Source: CAYMFD01 sp964389475
GTDB taxonomy: Bacteria; Bacteroidota; Bacteroidia; Chitinophagales; Saprospiraceae
Reading direction: 5' to 3'
Assembly: GCA_964389475.1 (NCBI GenBank)
Contig: CAYMFD010000002.1
Coordinates: forward strand, 58,313-122,312
Length of the DNA stretch: 64,000 nt
In this document: one piece after another, positions 30,101-37,638 of the stretch
Numbering within the stretch: position 1 is the first letter of the stretch
Layout: each line of letters starts with the position of its first letter
Position numbers and translations under genes: made by a program
Notes under the pieces: model-generated
Seen by the model: the letters and a program-made list of their open reading frames with translations, nothing else
Database searches by the model: none
Told to the model about the DNA's origin: nothing

Positions 30101-33100
30101 TGGGTTTAGAGGCTCTACCTTAGGGTATACAGAAGATGTACAGTTGACATCTAGCGTGAGCTCATTTGTAGGTAGTGGTATGATAGATTTTACTGGCGCT
30201 ACGTTAACCTCAACGAGCTTTCAAGGAGGAGGGAATGGCGTAAACTTTGTAAGGACAGTCGCTGGCTATGCTGGCGTCGTACACTACCACTATCAGCAAA
30301 GCATATCTCTGCCAGCTACACTAGATGCGTGTGTAGGTTCTACTATTTCTCTTACAGCAACTGGTAATGACAACTTTACCTATAACTGGACGACACCTGC
30401 TGGTAACCTAACCGGCAAGACGATAACTGTAAACAATGCTCAATTGGCTAGTGCCGGTAACTACATGGTAAGTCAACAACTAGACAGCTGTACCACGATC
30501 GAGGCGCTAACTGTAGTGACAGTTAATCCAGCACCTTCGGTGACAGCCGAGGACCGAGAGATTTGCGTGGGCCTTAATTACACATTTACAGTAGATGCGT
30601 CGGGCGGAGCCCTCCCGTACACTTATTTGTGGAGTAATGGTGACACAGTTGAAACCATTACTGCTTCGCCCCCTTCGACAACTTCTTTCGGCATTACAGT
30701 TACGGATGATAATGGCTGTACAGCCGAGACCTCTATGCTCGTAACCGTAAATCCCAGACCTGTATTTACACCCCTACCACCGGTAGAGGTCTGTCAAGGT
30801 GATTCTGTACACTTAATATTCAGTGCCACTGGTAATGGGCCGTTCAGCTTCTCTAGAGGTAAATTTCCTTTCAGTGGGAATACCTATAGCTTTTTACCTA
30901 CTCAGACCACAACATTAAACTTTCAGGTCACTGATGCTAATGGCTGTGTTGATAGCGAGCAAGTGGTAGTGACTGTCCATCCACTACCTACTGCTACAGC
31001 TACCAATGATGGACCGATTACATGCGCCGACCCTACGGTGACACTCACCGCTGGTCCTGCTGGTATGGCTTACCTATGGAGCAATAATGCTACTACTCGG
31101 ACGCCTGGTGTAACTACACCTGGTACGTACACGGTAACGGTAACAGACGCCAATGGCTGTACAAGTACGGCACAGAGTGTCGTTACGCAAGACATTACTG
31201 CACCTACGGCTAATGCTGGAGTAGATCAAAATATATGCTCGGGTGCCCCAGTCACACTTACCGCTACGGGTGGCGGTACATATGCATGGAGTAATGGTGC
31301 TAGTACAGCATCAATTACCGTGAGCCCTACCGCATCTGTTGGTTACACGGTTACAGTGACAGCAGCTAATGGCTGTACAGATACAGACGATATAGTCGTA
31401 AGTGTAGAGCAACCGTCAGCAACTCCAGTAGCTAGTGAAGATGTGGATATTTGCCCAGGAGAAACAGTAACACTACGTGTAAATGAAAATATATCTACAG
31501 GAGGCCTCATAGACTATTCTACCTGGACTGTAGGTACAGGAAGTACAACTGGGTTTAATCAAAACGGAGCAACAACTGAAAATCATCGTATCAGTGGTAC
31601 CGGGCCATGGGGCGAATTAACAGTAGTTTGGGAAGCAAGACCCGAAGGAAATAATAGTTCTGATGGAGGATGGAATACATCTCGATTTGATATTGACCAT
31701 ACAAAGACCTATCGATACTCTGTATGGGTCAACAGAAAGGTCCTTGGCCCCGACGGCCGATTCTATCTTGGTACATATGGCTACGGTAGTGTAAACGGTA
31801 TCAAGAGAGTCGACAATGGCGCAACGATTACAAATCCATATTTTGAAGTATCTCCTACACCCCCCAATTACGGACAAGACAGATGGGTTTTAGTCGTAGG
31901 TCATGTTCACCCTAGTGGTTACACTAGCACTTCTAAGCATCCTGATTCTGGGGTGTATGCTACTGATATTGGTTATGTCGAACCAATCAATCTTGATTAC
32001 AAATGGTTACCCCAAACAATAGAGTCAATTCACAGATCTTATTTATTCTATTCATCTACAACTACTCCTAAGCAACAATGGGTGTATCCAAGAGTAGATC
32101 TAGTAGATGGTAGCGAGCCGAGTATTGATGAATTACTCAACGGATATGATATAAATGGTGGACTAGGAGATGGTGCTACTTGGGAGTGGTACACAGGATC
32201 TTGTGGAGGTACTTCTGTAGGCTCTGGAACGGATCTAATTGTTACGCCATCGGCTACTACTACTTACTATGTCAGAGGTGAGGGCAATTGTGGCAATTCA
32301 GCATGTGATCAAGTAACGATCACGGTAAATACTCCTCCGAGTCCATCCATCAGTAACAACGGCCCTATCACCTGTGCTCAGCCATCGGTTACCATGACGG
32401 CTAACCCCGCAGGTATGACCTATGCCTGGAGTGGTGGTGGCACCTCTAGAACGAAAACGGTAACAAGTCCAGGAACATATACCGTGACGGTTACTAATAG
32501 TCAAGGATGTTCATCTACTGCTCAAACCACCGTTACGCAAGATATAACTGCACCTACTGCCAATGCAGGTCCAGATCAAACAATCTGTGATGGAGATTCA
32601 GCGACACTTTCTGCAGTAGGCGGAGTAAGCTATAGCTGGGACAATAGTCTAGGCGCAGGGTCTAGCCACACAGTGAGTCTTAGTGCGACTACTACTTACA
32701 CGGTAACTGTCACAGCATCCAATGGCTGTACGGATACAGACCAAGTAACGATCAATGTAACACCTAATCCTGTTGCTTCTCCTGGTAATAATGGTAACCT
32801 ATGCGATGGCAACAGTCATGTATGGCTAGCTACAGATGCTGGGGTAGGAGCGACTTATACATGGAGTTTCGGACCATTGGCCACCCCAACTACTGCGACA
32901 GGAAGAGGACCACATACTGTTGTGTATAATCTAGTAAACGCTAATGTCAATCAGAGCACAATCACTACGCTATCGGTCGACCTCAATGGTTGTAGTGCCA
33001 CAGGGACGGATCAATTTTTTCTGCTAGCAAATCCTGTTACTTCTTTGGGTCATACAGACCCTAGTTGTGATGCTGATGACGGTACGATAACCATTACTTT

Positions 33101-36100
33101 TAGCGATAACCCTAATCGTACAGGTATAGAGTTCAGTATAGATGGAGGATCCACGTGGTCTGCTGGAGTAAATGATAACACTGGGTCATATACATTTACG
33201 GAATTAGCGGCAGGTACTTATAACGTGCAAGCTCGCTGGGGTGACGACTCTTGTCCGGTAGCTGTAGGTCTTGTAACCCTAGCTCCATATACAGATATAT
33301 CTACACCAGGCTCTATCAGCGGAGGTGATAGTCAGTGTGGTAGCTACGATCCAGCGATAATCACCTCGGCTGCTCCTGCCTCAGGCGGTACAGGTGGTAA
33401 CATCGCTTACAGGTGGCAGTACCGTGAGTGGGATTGTACTGCGTCTAACTGGGGTGCTTGGGCTTGGGTAGCCGGTAATTCTAATTCGGCCTCCTACGAC
33501 CCCGCAGTGATATCGGTATCTAGGCAGTACCGCCGCCGGGCCAATCGTATAGGTTGTAGTGGATGGGACGAGAGCAATATAGTTACATTCGATGTATACG
33601 AAAACGGTGCTCCTGGTACCATAGGCGTAGATCAGGAGTATTGCGAGAGCGGTAATCCGCCAGCATTCACCTCTGTAGTAGCGAGTGGTGGCAGCTGTAA
33701 TGGTACGCTAGAGTATCAGTGGCAGTATCGACAGGGTACCTCGGGTACGTGGATAGACTTACAGGGAGAGACTAGTGAGACGCGTGACCCTGGACCGATG
33801 GCTCAGACGCAGCAATACCGCCGTCTAGCCAGATGGAGTTCGTCATGCCCATGGGTGTCTAGTAATGTCGTAACCATTACCATCAATGATGCCCCTGCCG
33901 TTAGTATCAGCAGTACAGATACTAATCCTTGCTACAACACGGCGATCACATTGACGGCTACAGGTAGTGGCGGCAGTGGTACCAGTTATACATATGCCTG
34001 GAGTGGCGGACTAGGTAGTGGCTCTAGCAAGACTATTACAGCTGCTGCGACCTCTAGCTACCTAGTCACAGTTACGGATAGTAATGGTTGCACGAGTACA
34101 GATGAGCAGACTATTACGGTAAGAGACATCATTACTGACTATGGTAGTATCAGTGGCGATCAGAGCAATTGTGGGCCATTTGACCCTAGTGTTATATCAG
34201 GCACTGCTATTACCACATCGGGCAGTAACATTACACCTACGTATCAGTGGGAGGTGCTCGACAATGGTGTATGGGTCGATGTAGTAGGCGCCGTGTCAAT
34301 AGATTATGACCCGCCATTGACTACTGAGACTACTAGCTACAGACGTAGAGCTTACATGCAGAACGGTTGCGGTAATGCTCCCACTAATGTAGTAACTATG
34401 ACGGTCCACAGCACGTTTTCGGCCACAGCTACCAATGATGGACCGATTACATGCGCCGACCCCACTGTGACACTCACCGCGGGCCCTGTTGGTATGACTT
34501 ACCTATGGAGCAATAATGCTACAAGTCAAACTACGAATGTCTCAACACCAGGTACATACACGGTAACCGTAACAGATGCCAATGGCTGTAGCAGCACGGC
34601 ACAGACGGTCGTTACTCAAGACATAACTGCGCCTACGGTAGATGCTGGTGCTAATCAGACCGTTTGTTCTGGTGATAATGTAACCTTGACGGCTACCGGT
34701 GGCGGCACCTATAGCTGGAGTACAGGCGGTAATACTGCTAGTATCAGTATCAACCCTACGTACACCGCTACATATACGGTGACGGTGACAGCCGCTAATG
34801 GCTGTACGAATACCGATTTAGTCAATGTTACGATTGACAACGTCCCTACCACACCTTTCGCAGGTCCTGATCAGGATATCTGTCTAGGAGAGAATGTCAG
34901 CTTAAGCATTGATCAGTCTCTATTTGGTGGTGGCGAGATCGACCATACTACTTGGCAAACGGGAACTGGGAGTACGGGTAACTTCTCTAGATTAGGGACT
35001 GATGCCGAAAATCACAGAGTATATGCTGAAGGTCCCTGGGGTGAGTCAAGCGTTGTATGGGAGGCAAGGCCGGATGCTGCTTCTGGTCCTGACGGTGGCT
35101 GGAATATGAACTCTCTACCTGTAGACCATACCAAGGCCTACCGAGTGTCCGTCTGGGTCAATAGAAAAGTTAGAGGTACAGATGGTCGATTTTACATGGG
35201 AGTTTATGGTAATGGTAGCGTGAACGGCGTTGAAAATATTAATGACGGTTCTGTAAATACTAACCCTTATTTCTGGTACTCTGCTCCTGGTGCTACAGAT
35301 ATGCCGGAGGACGAGTGGGTGCTAGTTGTTGGGCATATATATCCTAGTGACCATACTGGGACTAGCTTACATGCGGAATCTGGGAGATATACAGCGTCTA
35401 GTGGTAAGATTGGCAATAACCACAGAGACTTTAGGTGGTTGCCGCAGACGAATACTGCACGACCAAGGACATATCTATTTTACACAACGGATCAATCAGT
35501 ACGACAGCAATGGATCTATCCTAGATTCGATATAATAGATGGTAATGAACCATCAATAGATGTATTGCTCAATGGTTACGATTCCAATCAAGGACTGGGT
35601 GGTACTGGCTTTTGGGAGTGGTTTACAGGATCTTGTGGTGGCACGTCGGCTGGATCAGGGACTAGTATCTCTGTGAGCCCCACGACTACCACCACGTACT
35701 ATGTCCGTGGCGAGAACCACTGTGGAGACTCGGTGTGTGACGAAGTGGTAGTGACGGTCAATACGCCACCCGTAGCAGCAGTTACCAAAGACGGAGACAT
35801 CACCTGCGCAGATCCTACAGTTACACTCACAGCTACACCAGCAGGTATGACCTATGCATGGAGTGGGGGAGGTACTGCACAGACTAAAGACATTACGACA
35901 CCAGGGACTCATAGTGTCACTGTGACTGATGGTAATGGCTGTACGGATGTAGCGACGATTAATGTCATCGAAAACACGACGCCTACCAATGTTTTCTGTC
36001 AGCGTTACAGGATATATGACAACACCGTAGACGTATGGGGCCCTTGGACTAATTTTTCAGGTAACTGTACTATTGAGATGTGCGAAAACGATGGTACGGA

Positions 36101-37523
36101 CCACATCCAGTTTGATGGTGGACCAGATATCAATACTGGCTGGGTATGGACAGATGAAGATAATAATGTAGATAGTGAGGTAGACGAGATGGTAGTATTT
36201 GCCAGTATCGGAGCTGATGACGCTGGTACTTACAAAGGGGTGTTAACCAATGAGTATGGCTGTACGAGTACGGTAACTTTTACGGTCATTGTACATGCCA
36301 ATCCTGCTGCCGCAGCCATCAACAATGGCCCTATCACATGTGCTCAGCCTACCGTTACCATGACGGCTAACCCCGCAGGTATGACCTATGCGTGGAGTGG
36401 TGGTGGCACCTCTAGAACTAAAAGTGTAACGGCCCCCGGAACATACACAGTCACCGTGACAGATGTTGAGGGCTGTAGCAGCACGGCACAGACGGTCGTA
36501 ACTGAGGATACTGCACCACCAATAGCAGATGCTGGAGCAGATCAGACTATCTGTCGTGGCGATAATGCGTCTATATCAGCAAGCGGTGGCGCTTCTTATC
36601 AGTGGGGCAGTGGTCTAGGTCTTGGTGCTAGTCATATAGTTAGTCCTAATACTACTACAACCTATACCGTCACTGTTACAGATACCAATGGATGTACCGC
36701 TACTGATCAAGTAACCATATACGTCAATACCGCAGTGGTATTCAATGTCGCCAAGGCTACAGACCTGGGCTGTGATGGCTCATGCGAGGGTAGCTTTGTC
36801 GTCTACACGAGTCATGCAGCAACAGGTGACTATAATGTCATCTACTCGCACAATGGTAGTACACATACGATCGGACCATTTATGGCTGATAGTGCAGTTA
36901 TAGACGGACTATGTGCTGGTTCGTACACCGGTATTACCATCCAGGCCATCAATAGTGGCTGCGCTGAGGTGTGGGGAGGTAGTAATGTTACGATCAACCA
37001 AACTAGCGCAGACTGGGAGCATGTAACCTTGCAGTCTGACGTGAGTGACTGTGATGGCGCATGTGATGGCAGCTTTATTATTGACGCAAACCTTGCCGCC
37101 ACTGGTGACTTCAATGTAGAGTATACATATAACGGGGTGGTCGTACAGCTAGGCCCTTACAGCTTCGCAGGAGATATAGTTATAGATGGGCTCTGTGCTG
37201 GGACATACAGCGATGTAACGATCATCTCTATCACGAGTGGCTGTATAGATGTATGGCCTACCGCTATTGCTATTAACGAACCTACACCAGATGCCACAGT
37301 TACCAGCTTTGTTGATGATGCCTGTCTCGCAGCAGATGGTACTGCGACTGTCTCTGTAAGTGGTGGTATGGCACCCTACACTATAGAGTGGGAGTCCGTA
37401 GACGGGTCTATTACGGGCTCGGGTATCAGGAGTGCCCAAGGCAACTACGTAATACCTAATTTGCTGGGTGGTCATACCTACTGTATTACTGTTACAGATA
37501 CCAATGGTTGCAGCAGTGAGTAA
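24165..37523 (+). CDS. Giant secreted multidomain surface protein (4452 residues)
   Basis: One unbroken frame of 13.4 kb. A TAA lies directly before the TTG at 24165, so translation starts there (signal peptide with RSVLVVLLCMLVGTCCVLA) or at the ATG for residue 21. Approximate order: 70-290 unrecognised beta domain; 302-526 LamG-like (HYDFTEGSG, LEVWAKAS); 527-692 GEVED domain (GWIDFNGDGDFDSNE, TAGEVEDYMV); 701-728 DDDGDGD calcium-type loops; 736-842 CBM60-like xylan-binding fold (LIVRALGSCGGESLQLRIN); PKD/Ig-type repeats through to 4190, including WQxR repeats and a duplicated module; 4192-4452 SprB-like repeats. It is Cys-, Thr- and Gly-rich and resembles a cell-surface adhesin that binds polysaccharide. 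It ends VTDTNGCSSE with no sorting domain, and only ~115 bases separate it from secDF. Confidence 0.85.
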   Translation: MILRDLKYNFGRSVLVVLLCMLVGTCCVLAHTPLSDSLNTTLALSTFCDEEAVILTNFHDDVCAESPPIYTVDEEEFSVNVTRRQYQEATGTSPTAVLNSQPIAGNLLVVIAGHRKNAGTATIGGSGWQQQVSFDAYDGASNNRRGITIWTKIAGQNEPTSITASVGDGTSKVLVQEFEVSNATFTIIDQVASNQGSITPETWVSTGTTPTTSNTHTLVVGAMVGRGSAGNTPNFGNGLHSSVGTNEPGTNYPSLWSGFVRQTSSGPQTSLVSWSSSIQASAAIIAYGISAGGSGGSTGDCSARVSSGLIAHYDFTEGSGIIVNDISGYGTPLDLVIANPANASWLSGDCGLSVNSSTLLESTGNATKIATACKATNEYSLEVWAKASNTTQGGPARIIEMGDGNGNNRNFMFGPAGSSDYESRIRTTSNVSGFSPELDGGTPSTSLNHYVVTRNSSGVERIYVNGSQVATHTVGGNLSNWSDFYTLQVANRDGQNRPWLGELYKVAIYDKDLSGAEVLTNYGEGHCCSHTYDYSDAPLSYGDACAPAQSFVMLGTLIDAEADSHNNINASGDDNNGVDDDDGITFVGGTNLTRGTSESVSVVFTTTYNDVYINGWIDFNGDGDFDSNERVINDDSVGQSTSSPRSYSFTVPSWAVCGTTYARFRISDDSGKGATTCDGTAGEVEDYMVTIDGCTTAEICNNGIDDDGDGDIDCADSDCASDPSCNSSGGSNSCNLIVRALGSCGGESLQLRINNVTVATYTLTTSFVDYTYSGYTQGDNVSLYFLDQGNGCDHNARIDYITAGASVYEMEQSTNNQGCNTSGSEWMWCTGTADFGNLVCSQSGGGAPITCTSGQTIDHYGEGCSGSNININVPNLSNVDRTVVEVVYKGCNPGNSVTVSSSIGNLSLPRIIVPGGSSNARVYRLELNQSVTNLTAVSECGTCGTGNGMQSLLVYAIRNVDTGVSYESTFTSLSGYCDVETISIPINTASSPRDVEVILPLSEITNDGRYLTVEAASNVGSVSDSETIFGPDLSLGCCFYLMELTLVDVPANATAIDITITSNGANNPNGSSCGQSYILGGTTYTELECSCVDITANAGPNVSMCSGNDTILSGSATGGSGGTSYSWSPATGLSNPNIANPTASPTTTTTYTLTTTGSDGCTDTDQVTVTVVDQYTSGGTISGDQAVCGSGYDPAMIGSTAPPSGGSGGTPYYEWQKREKPCGGSYSAWSVIPGANSSTYDPPAITMTTQYNRRARRLDGCSPLWRNANTVTKTVIEQFTAAGTIAGDESHCGAYDPAIITSTAAPSGGCEGSTVYIWQQRTKNCSTGAWSGWANITVNGASATYDPPSITVTTQYRRVTWRAGGCTPENLVSNVIEKTVVEDLANGGSISADQSDCGAFNPVNITGTVPSGACTTQGIDYQWQKREALGGPWTDISGATGQTYNPPSITVTTQYRRVASTEICGDLYSDAVTATINNEPQVTLQDTDFCPGAGFIVDPDVCIEYPEIKAIRPLDNVNWNNQFYQGGPALTGDGKLCFDLAVAPNNSFNMLGLTSDPNANASFSSIDYALYIINTAGSYRIRPYENGTNRGDKYSSTTPLLGSTFCIERAGTTITYLMDGNLLYTSTVASSADLYFDNSFHSSGVQHSEFNNIQLCGPASSIDANYSWSTGASTSTISTSSPGTYTVTVTDDNGCTATDDIVLTLSDLMADAGQDFTLCSSDGSVALFGSTAEPSANITWTTTGSGFLLSDDDLDPRYYPTQADYNNGSVTFTMTVDYNGCTDTDQVVVTFLDPQVSVDQTQDRVCAGDNVTVTVTGSNSYTYQWYGPNGFTQSGKNLSLNNVNIDHSGVYYLHVTNSLGCVSITGNKEFMLAVDDEFVRTEVGSYGLSTTDWTQSISVDKFDNTFGSLTQVTVKSQLGVSTRYGMEYTGNGGSSLSYTGTHDGDVTTPLNNTVDLDLNVSQSLSVSAFDGTADFGGTSGFRGSTLGYTEDVQLTSSVSSFVGSGMIDFTGATLTSTSFQGGGNGVNFVRTVAGYAGVVHYHYQQSISLPATLDACVGSTISLTATGNDNFTYNWTTPAGNLTGKTITVNNAQLASAGNYMVSQQLDSCTTIEALTVVTVNPAPSVTAEDREICVGLNYTFTVDASGGALPYTYLWSNGDTVETITASPPSTTSFGITVTDDNGCTAETSMLVTVNPRPVFTPLPPVEVCQGDSVHLIFSATGNGPFSFSRGKFPFSGNTYSFLPTQTTTLNFQVTDANGCVDSEQVVVTVHPLPTATATNDGPITCADPTVTLTAGPAGMAYLWSNNATTRTPGVTTPGTYTVTVTDANGCTSTAQSVVTQDITAPTANAGVDQNICSGAPVTLTATGGGTYAWSNGASTASITVSPTASVGYTVTVTAANGCTDTDDIVVSVEQPSATPVASEDVDICPGETVTLRVNENISTGGLIDYSTWTVGTGSTTGFNQNGATTENHRISGTGPWGELTVVWEARPEGNNSSDGGWNTSRFDIDHTKTYRYSVWVNRKVLGPDGRFYLGTYGYGSVNGIKRVDNGATITNPYFEVSPTPPNYGQDRWVLVVGHVHPSGYTSTSKHPDSGVYATDIGYVEPINLDYKWLPQTIESIHRSYLFYSSTTTPKQQWVYPRVDLVDGSEPSIDELLNGYDINGGLGDGATWEWYTGSCGGTSVGSGTDLIVTPSATTTYYVRGEGNCGNSACDQVTITVNTPPSPSISNNGPITCAQPSVTMTANPAGMTYAWSGGGTSRTKTVTSPGTYTVTVTNSQGCSSTAQTTVTQDITAPTANAGPDQTICDGDSATLSAVGGVSYSWDNSLGAGSSHTVSLSATTTYTVTVTASNGCTDTDQVTINVTPNPVASPGNNGNLCDGNSHVWLATDAGVGATYTWSFGPLATPTTATGRGPHTVVYNLVNANVNQSTITTLSVDLNGCSATGTDQFFLLANPVTSLGHTDPSCDADDGTITITFSDNPNRTGIEFSIDGGSTWSAGVNDNTGSYTFTELAAGTYNVQARWGDDSCPVAVGLVTLAPYTDISTPGSISGGDSQCGSYDPAIITSAAPASGGTGGNIAYRWQYREWDCTASNWGAWAWVAGNSNSASYDPAVISVSRQYRRRANRIGCSGWDESNIVTFDVYENGAPGTIGVDQEYCESGNPPAFTSVVASGGSCNGTLEYQWQYRQGTSGTWIDLQGETSETRDPGPMAQTQQYRRLARWSSSCPWVSSNVVTITINDAPAVSISSTDTNPCYNTAITLTATGSGGSGTSYTYAWSGGLGSGSSKTITAAATSSYLVTVTDSNGCTSTDEQTITVRDIITDYGSISGDQSNCGPFDPSVISGTAITTSGSNITPTYQWEVLDNGVWVDVVGAVSIDYDPPLTTETTSYRRRAYMQNGCGNAPTNVVTMTVHSTFSATATNDGPITCADPTVTLTAGPVGMTYLWSNNATSQTTNVSTPGTYTVTVTDANGCSSTAQTVVTQDITAPTVDAGANQTVCSGDNVTLTATGGGTYSWSTGGNTASISINPTYTATYTVTVTAANGCTNTDLVNVTIDNVPTTPFAGPDQDICLGENVSLSIDQSLFGGGEIDHTTWQTGTGSTGNFSRLGTDAENHRVYAEGPWGESSVVWEARPDAASGPDGGWNMNSLPVDHTKAYRVSVWVNRKVRGTDGRFYMGVYGNGSVNGVENINDGSVNTNPYFWYSAPGATDMPEDEWVLVVGHIYPSDHTGTSLHAESGRYTASSGKIGNNHRDFRWLPQTNTARPRTYLFYTTDQSVRQQWIYPRFDIIDGNEPSIDVLLNGYDSNQGLGGTGFWEWFTGSCGGTSAGSGTSISVSPTTTTTYYVRGENHCGDSVCDEVVVTVNTPPVAAVTKDGDITCADPTVTLTATPAGMTYAWSGGGTAQTKDITTPGTHSVTVTDGNGCTDVATINVIENTTPTNVFCQRYRIYDNTVDVWGPWTNFSGNCTIEMCENDGTDHIQFDGGPDINTGWVWTDEDNNVDSEVDEMVVFASIGADDAGTYKGVLTNEYGCTSTVTFTVIVHANPAAAAINNGPITCAQPTVTMTANPAGMTYAWSGGGTSRTKSVTAPGTYTVTVTDVEGCSSTAQTVVTEDTAPPIADAGADQTICRGDNASISASGGASYQWGSGLGLGASHIVSPNTTTTYTVTVTDTNGCTATDQVTIYVNTAVVFNVAKATDLGCDGSCEGSFVVYTSHAATGDYNVIYSHNGSTHTIGPFMADSAVIDGLCAGSYTGITIQAINSGCAEVWGGSNVTINQTSADWEHVTLQSDVSDCDGACDGSFIIDANLAATGDFNVEYTYNGVVVQLGPYSFAGDIVIDGLCAGTYSDVTIISITSGCIDVWPTAIAINEPTPDATVTSFVDDACLAADGTATVSVSGGMAPYTIEWESVDGSITGSGIRSAQGNYVIPNLLGGHTYCITVTDTNGCSSE
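27690..28600 (+). repeat. Three ~100-residue WQxR repeats in the giant protein
   Basis: Each unit reads G-x-I-x-x-D-x-x-x-C-G ... YxWQxR ... W ... YDPPxIT(V/M)TTQYxRR. Two further units occur at about 33300-33890 and one at 34135-34410. I do not recognise a named family. The alternation with PKD-like domains suggests an extended rod. Confidence 0.7.
30991..32470 (+). repeat. Segmental duplication in the giant gene, copy 1
   Basis: About 1.48 kb coding for two PKD-like domains (NDGPITCADPTVTLTAGPAG, ANAGVDQNICSGAP), a ~250-residue module (IDYSTWTVGTGST, GPWGELTVVWEARP, WVNRKVLGPDGRFY, WVLVVGHVHPS, QQWVYPRVDLVDG) and TTTYYVRGEGNCG. It corresponds to copy 2 at a constant offset near 3430 bases. 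The module part is visibly more AT-rich than copy 2. Confidence 0.8.
34421..35900 (+). repeat. Segmental duplication in the giant gene, copy 2
   Basis: Same domain order as copy 1: NDGPITCADPTVTLTAGPVG, DAGANQTVCSGDN, then IDHTTWQTGTGST, GPWGESSVVWEARP, WVNRKVRGTDGRFY, WVLVVGHIYPSD, QQWIYPRFDIIDG and TTTYYVRGENHCG. The first ~100 bases are about 95% identical to copy 1, the later part less. Confidence 0.8.
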
Positions 37524-37576
37524 TTAGCCATGGGCCATCTCTCCATATTAATAAGTAGATAGCGCAGCGGATGAGC

Positions 37577-37605
37577 TTGGCCTCACGCCAAAAGCCTTAT
37601 ATTTG
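37577..37605 (+). promoter_or_regulatory. Predicted vegetative promoter of secDF
   Basis: TTG at 37577-37579, an 18-base spacer and TATATTTG at 37598-37605. Transcription would start near 37612, which excludes the TTG at 37603 as start codon and supports ATG 37639. Confidence 0.65.
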
Positions 37606-37638
37606 CGCGAATTTTTGAGCAGTATAAGTTATCGCGAA

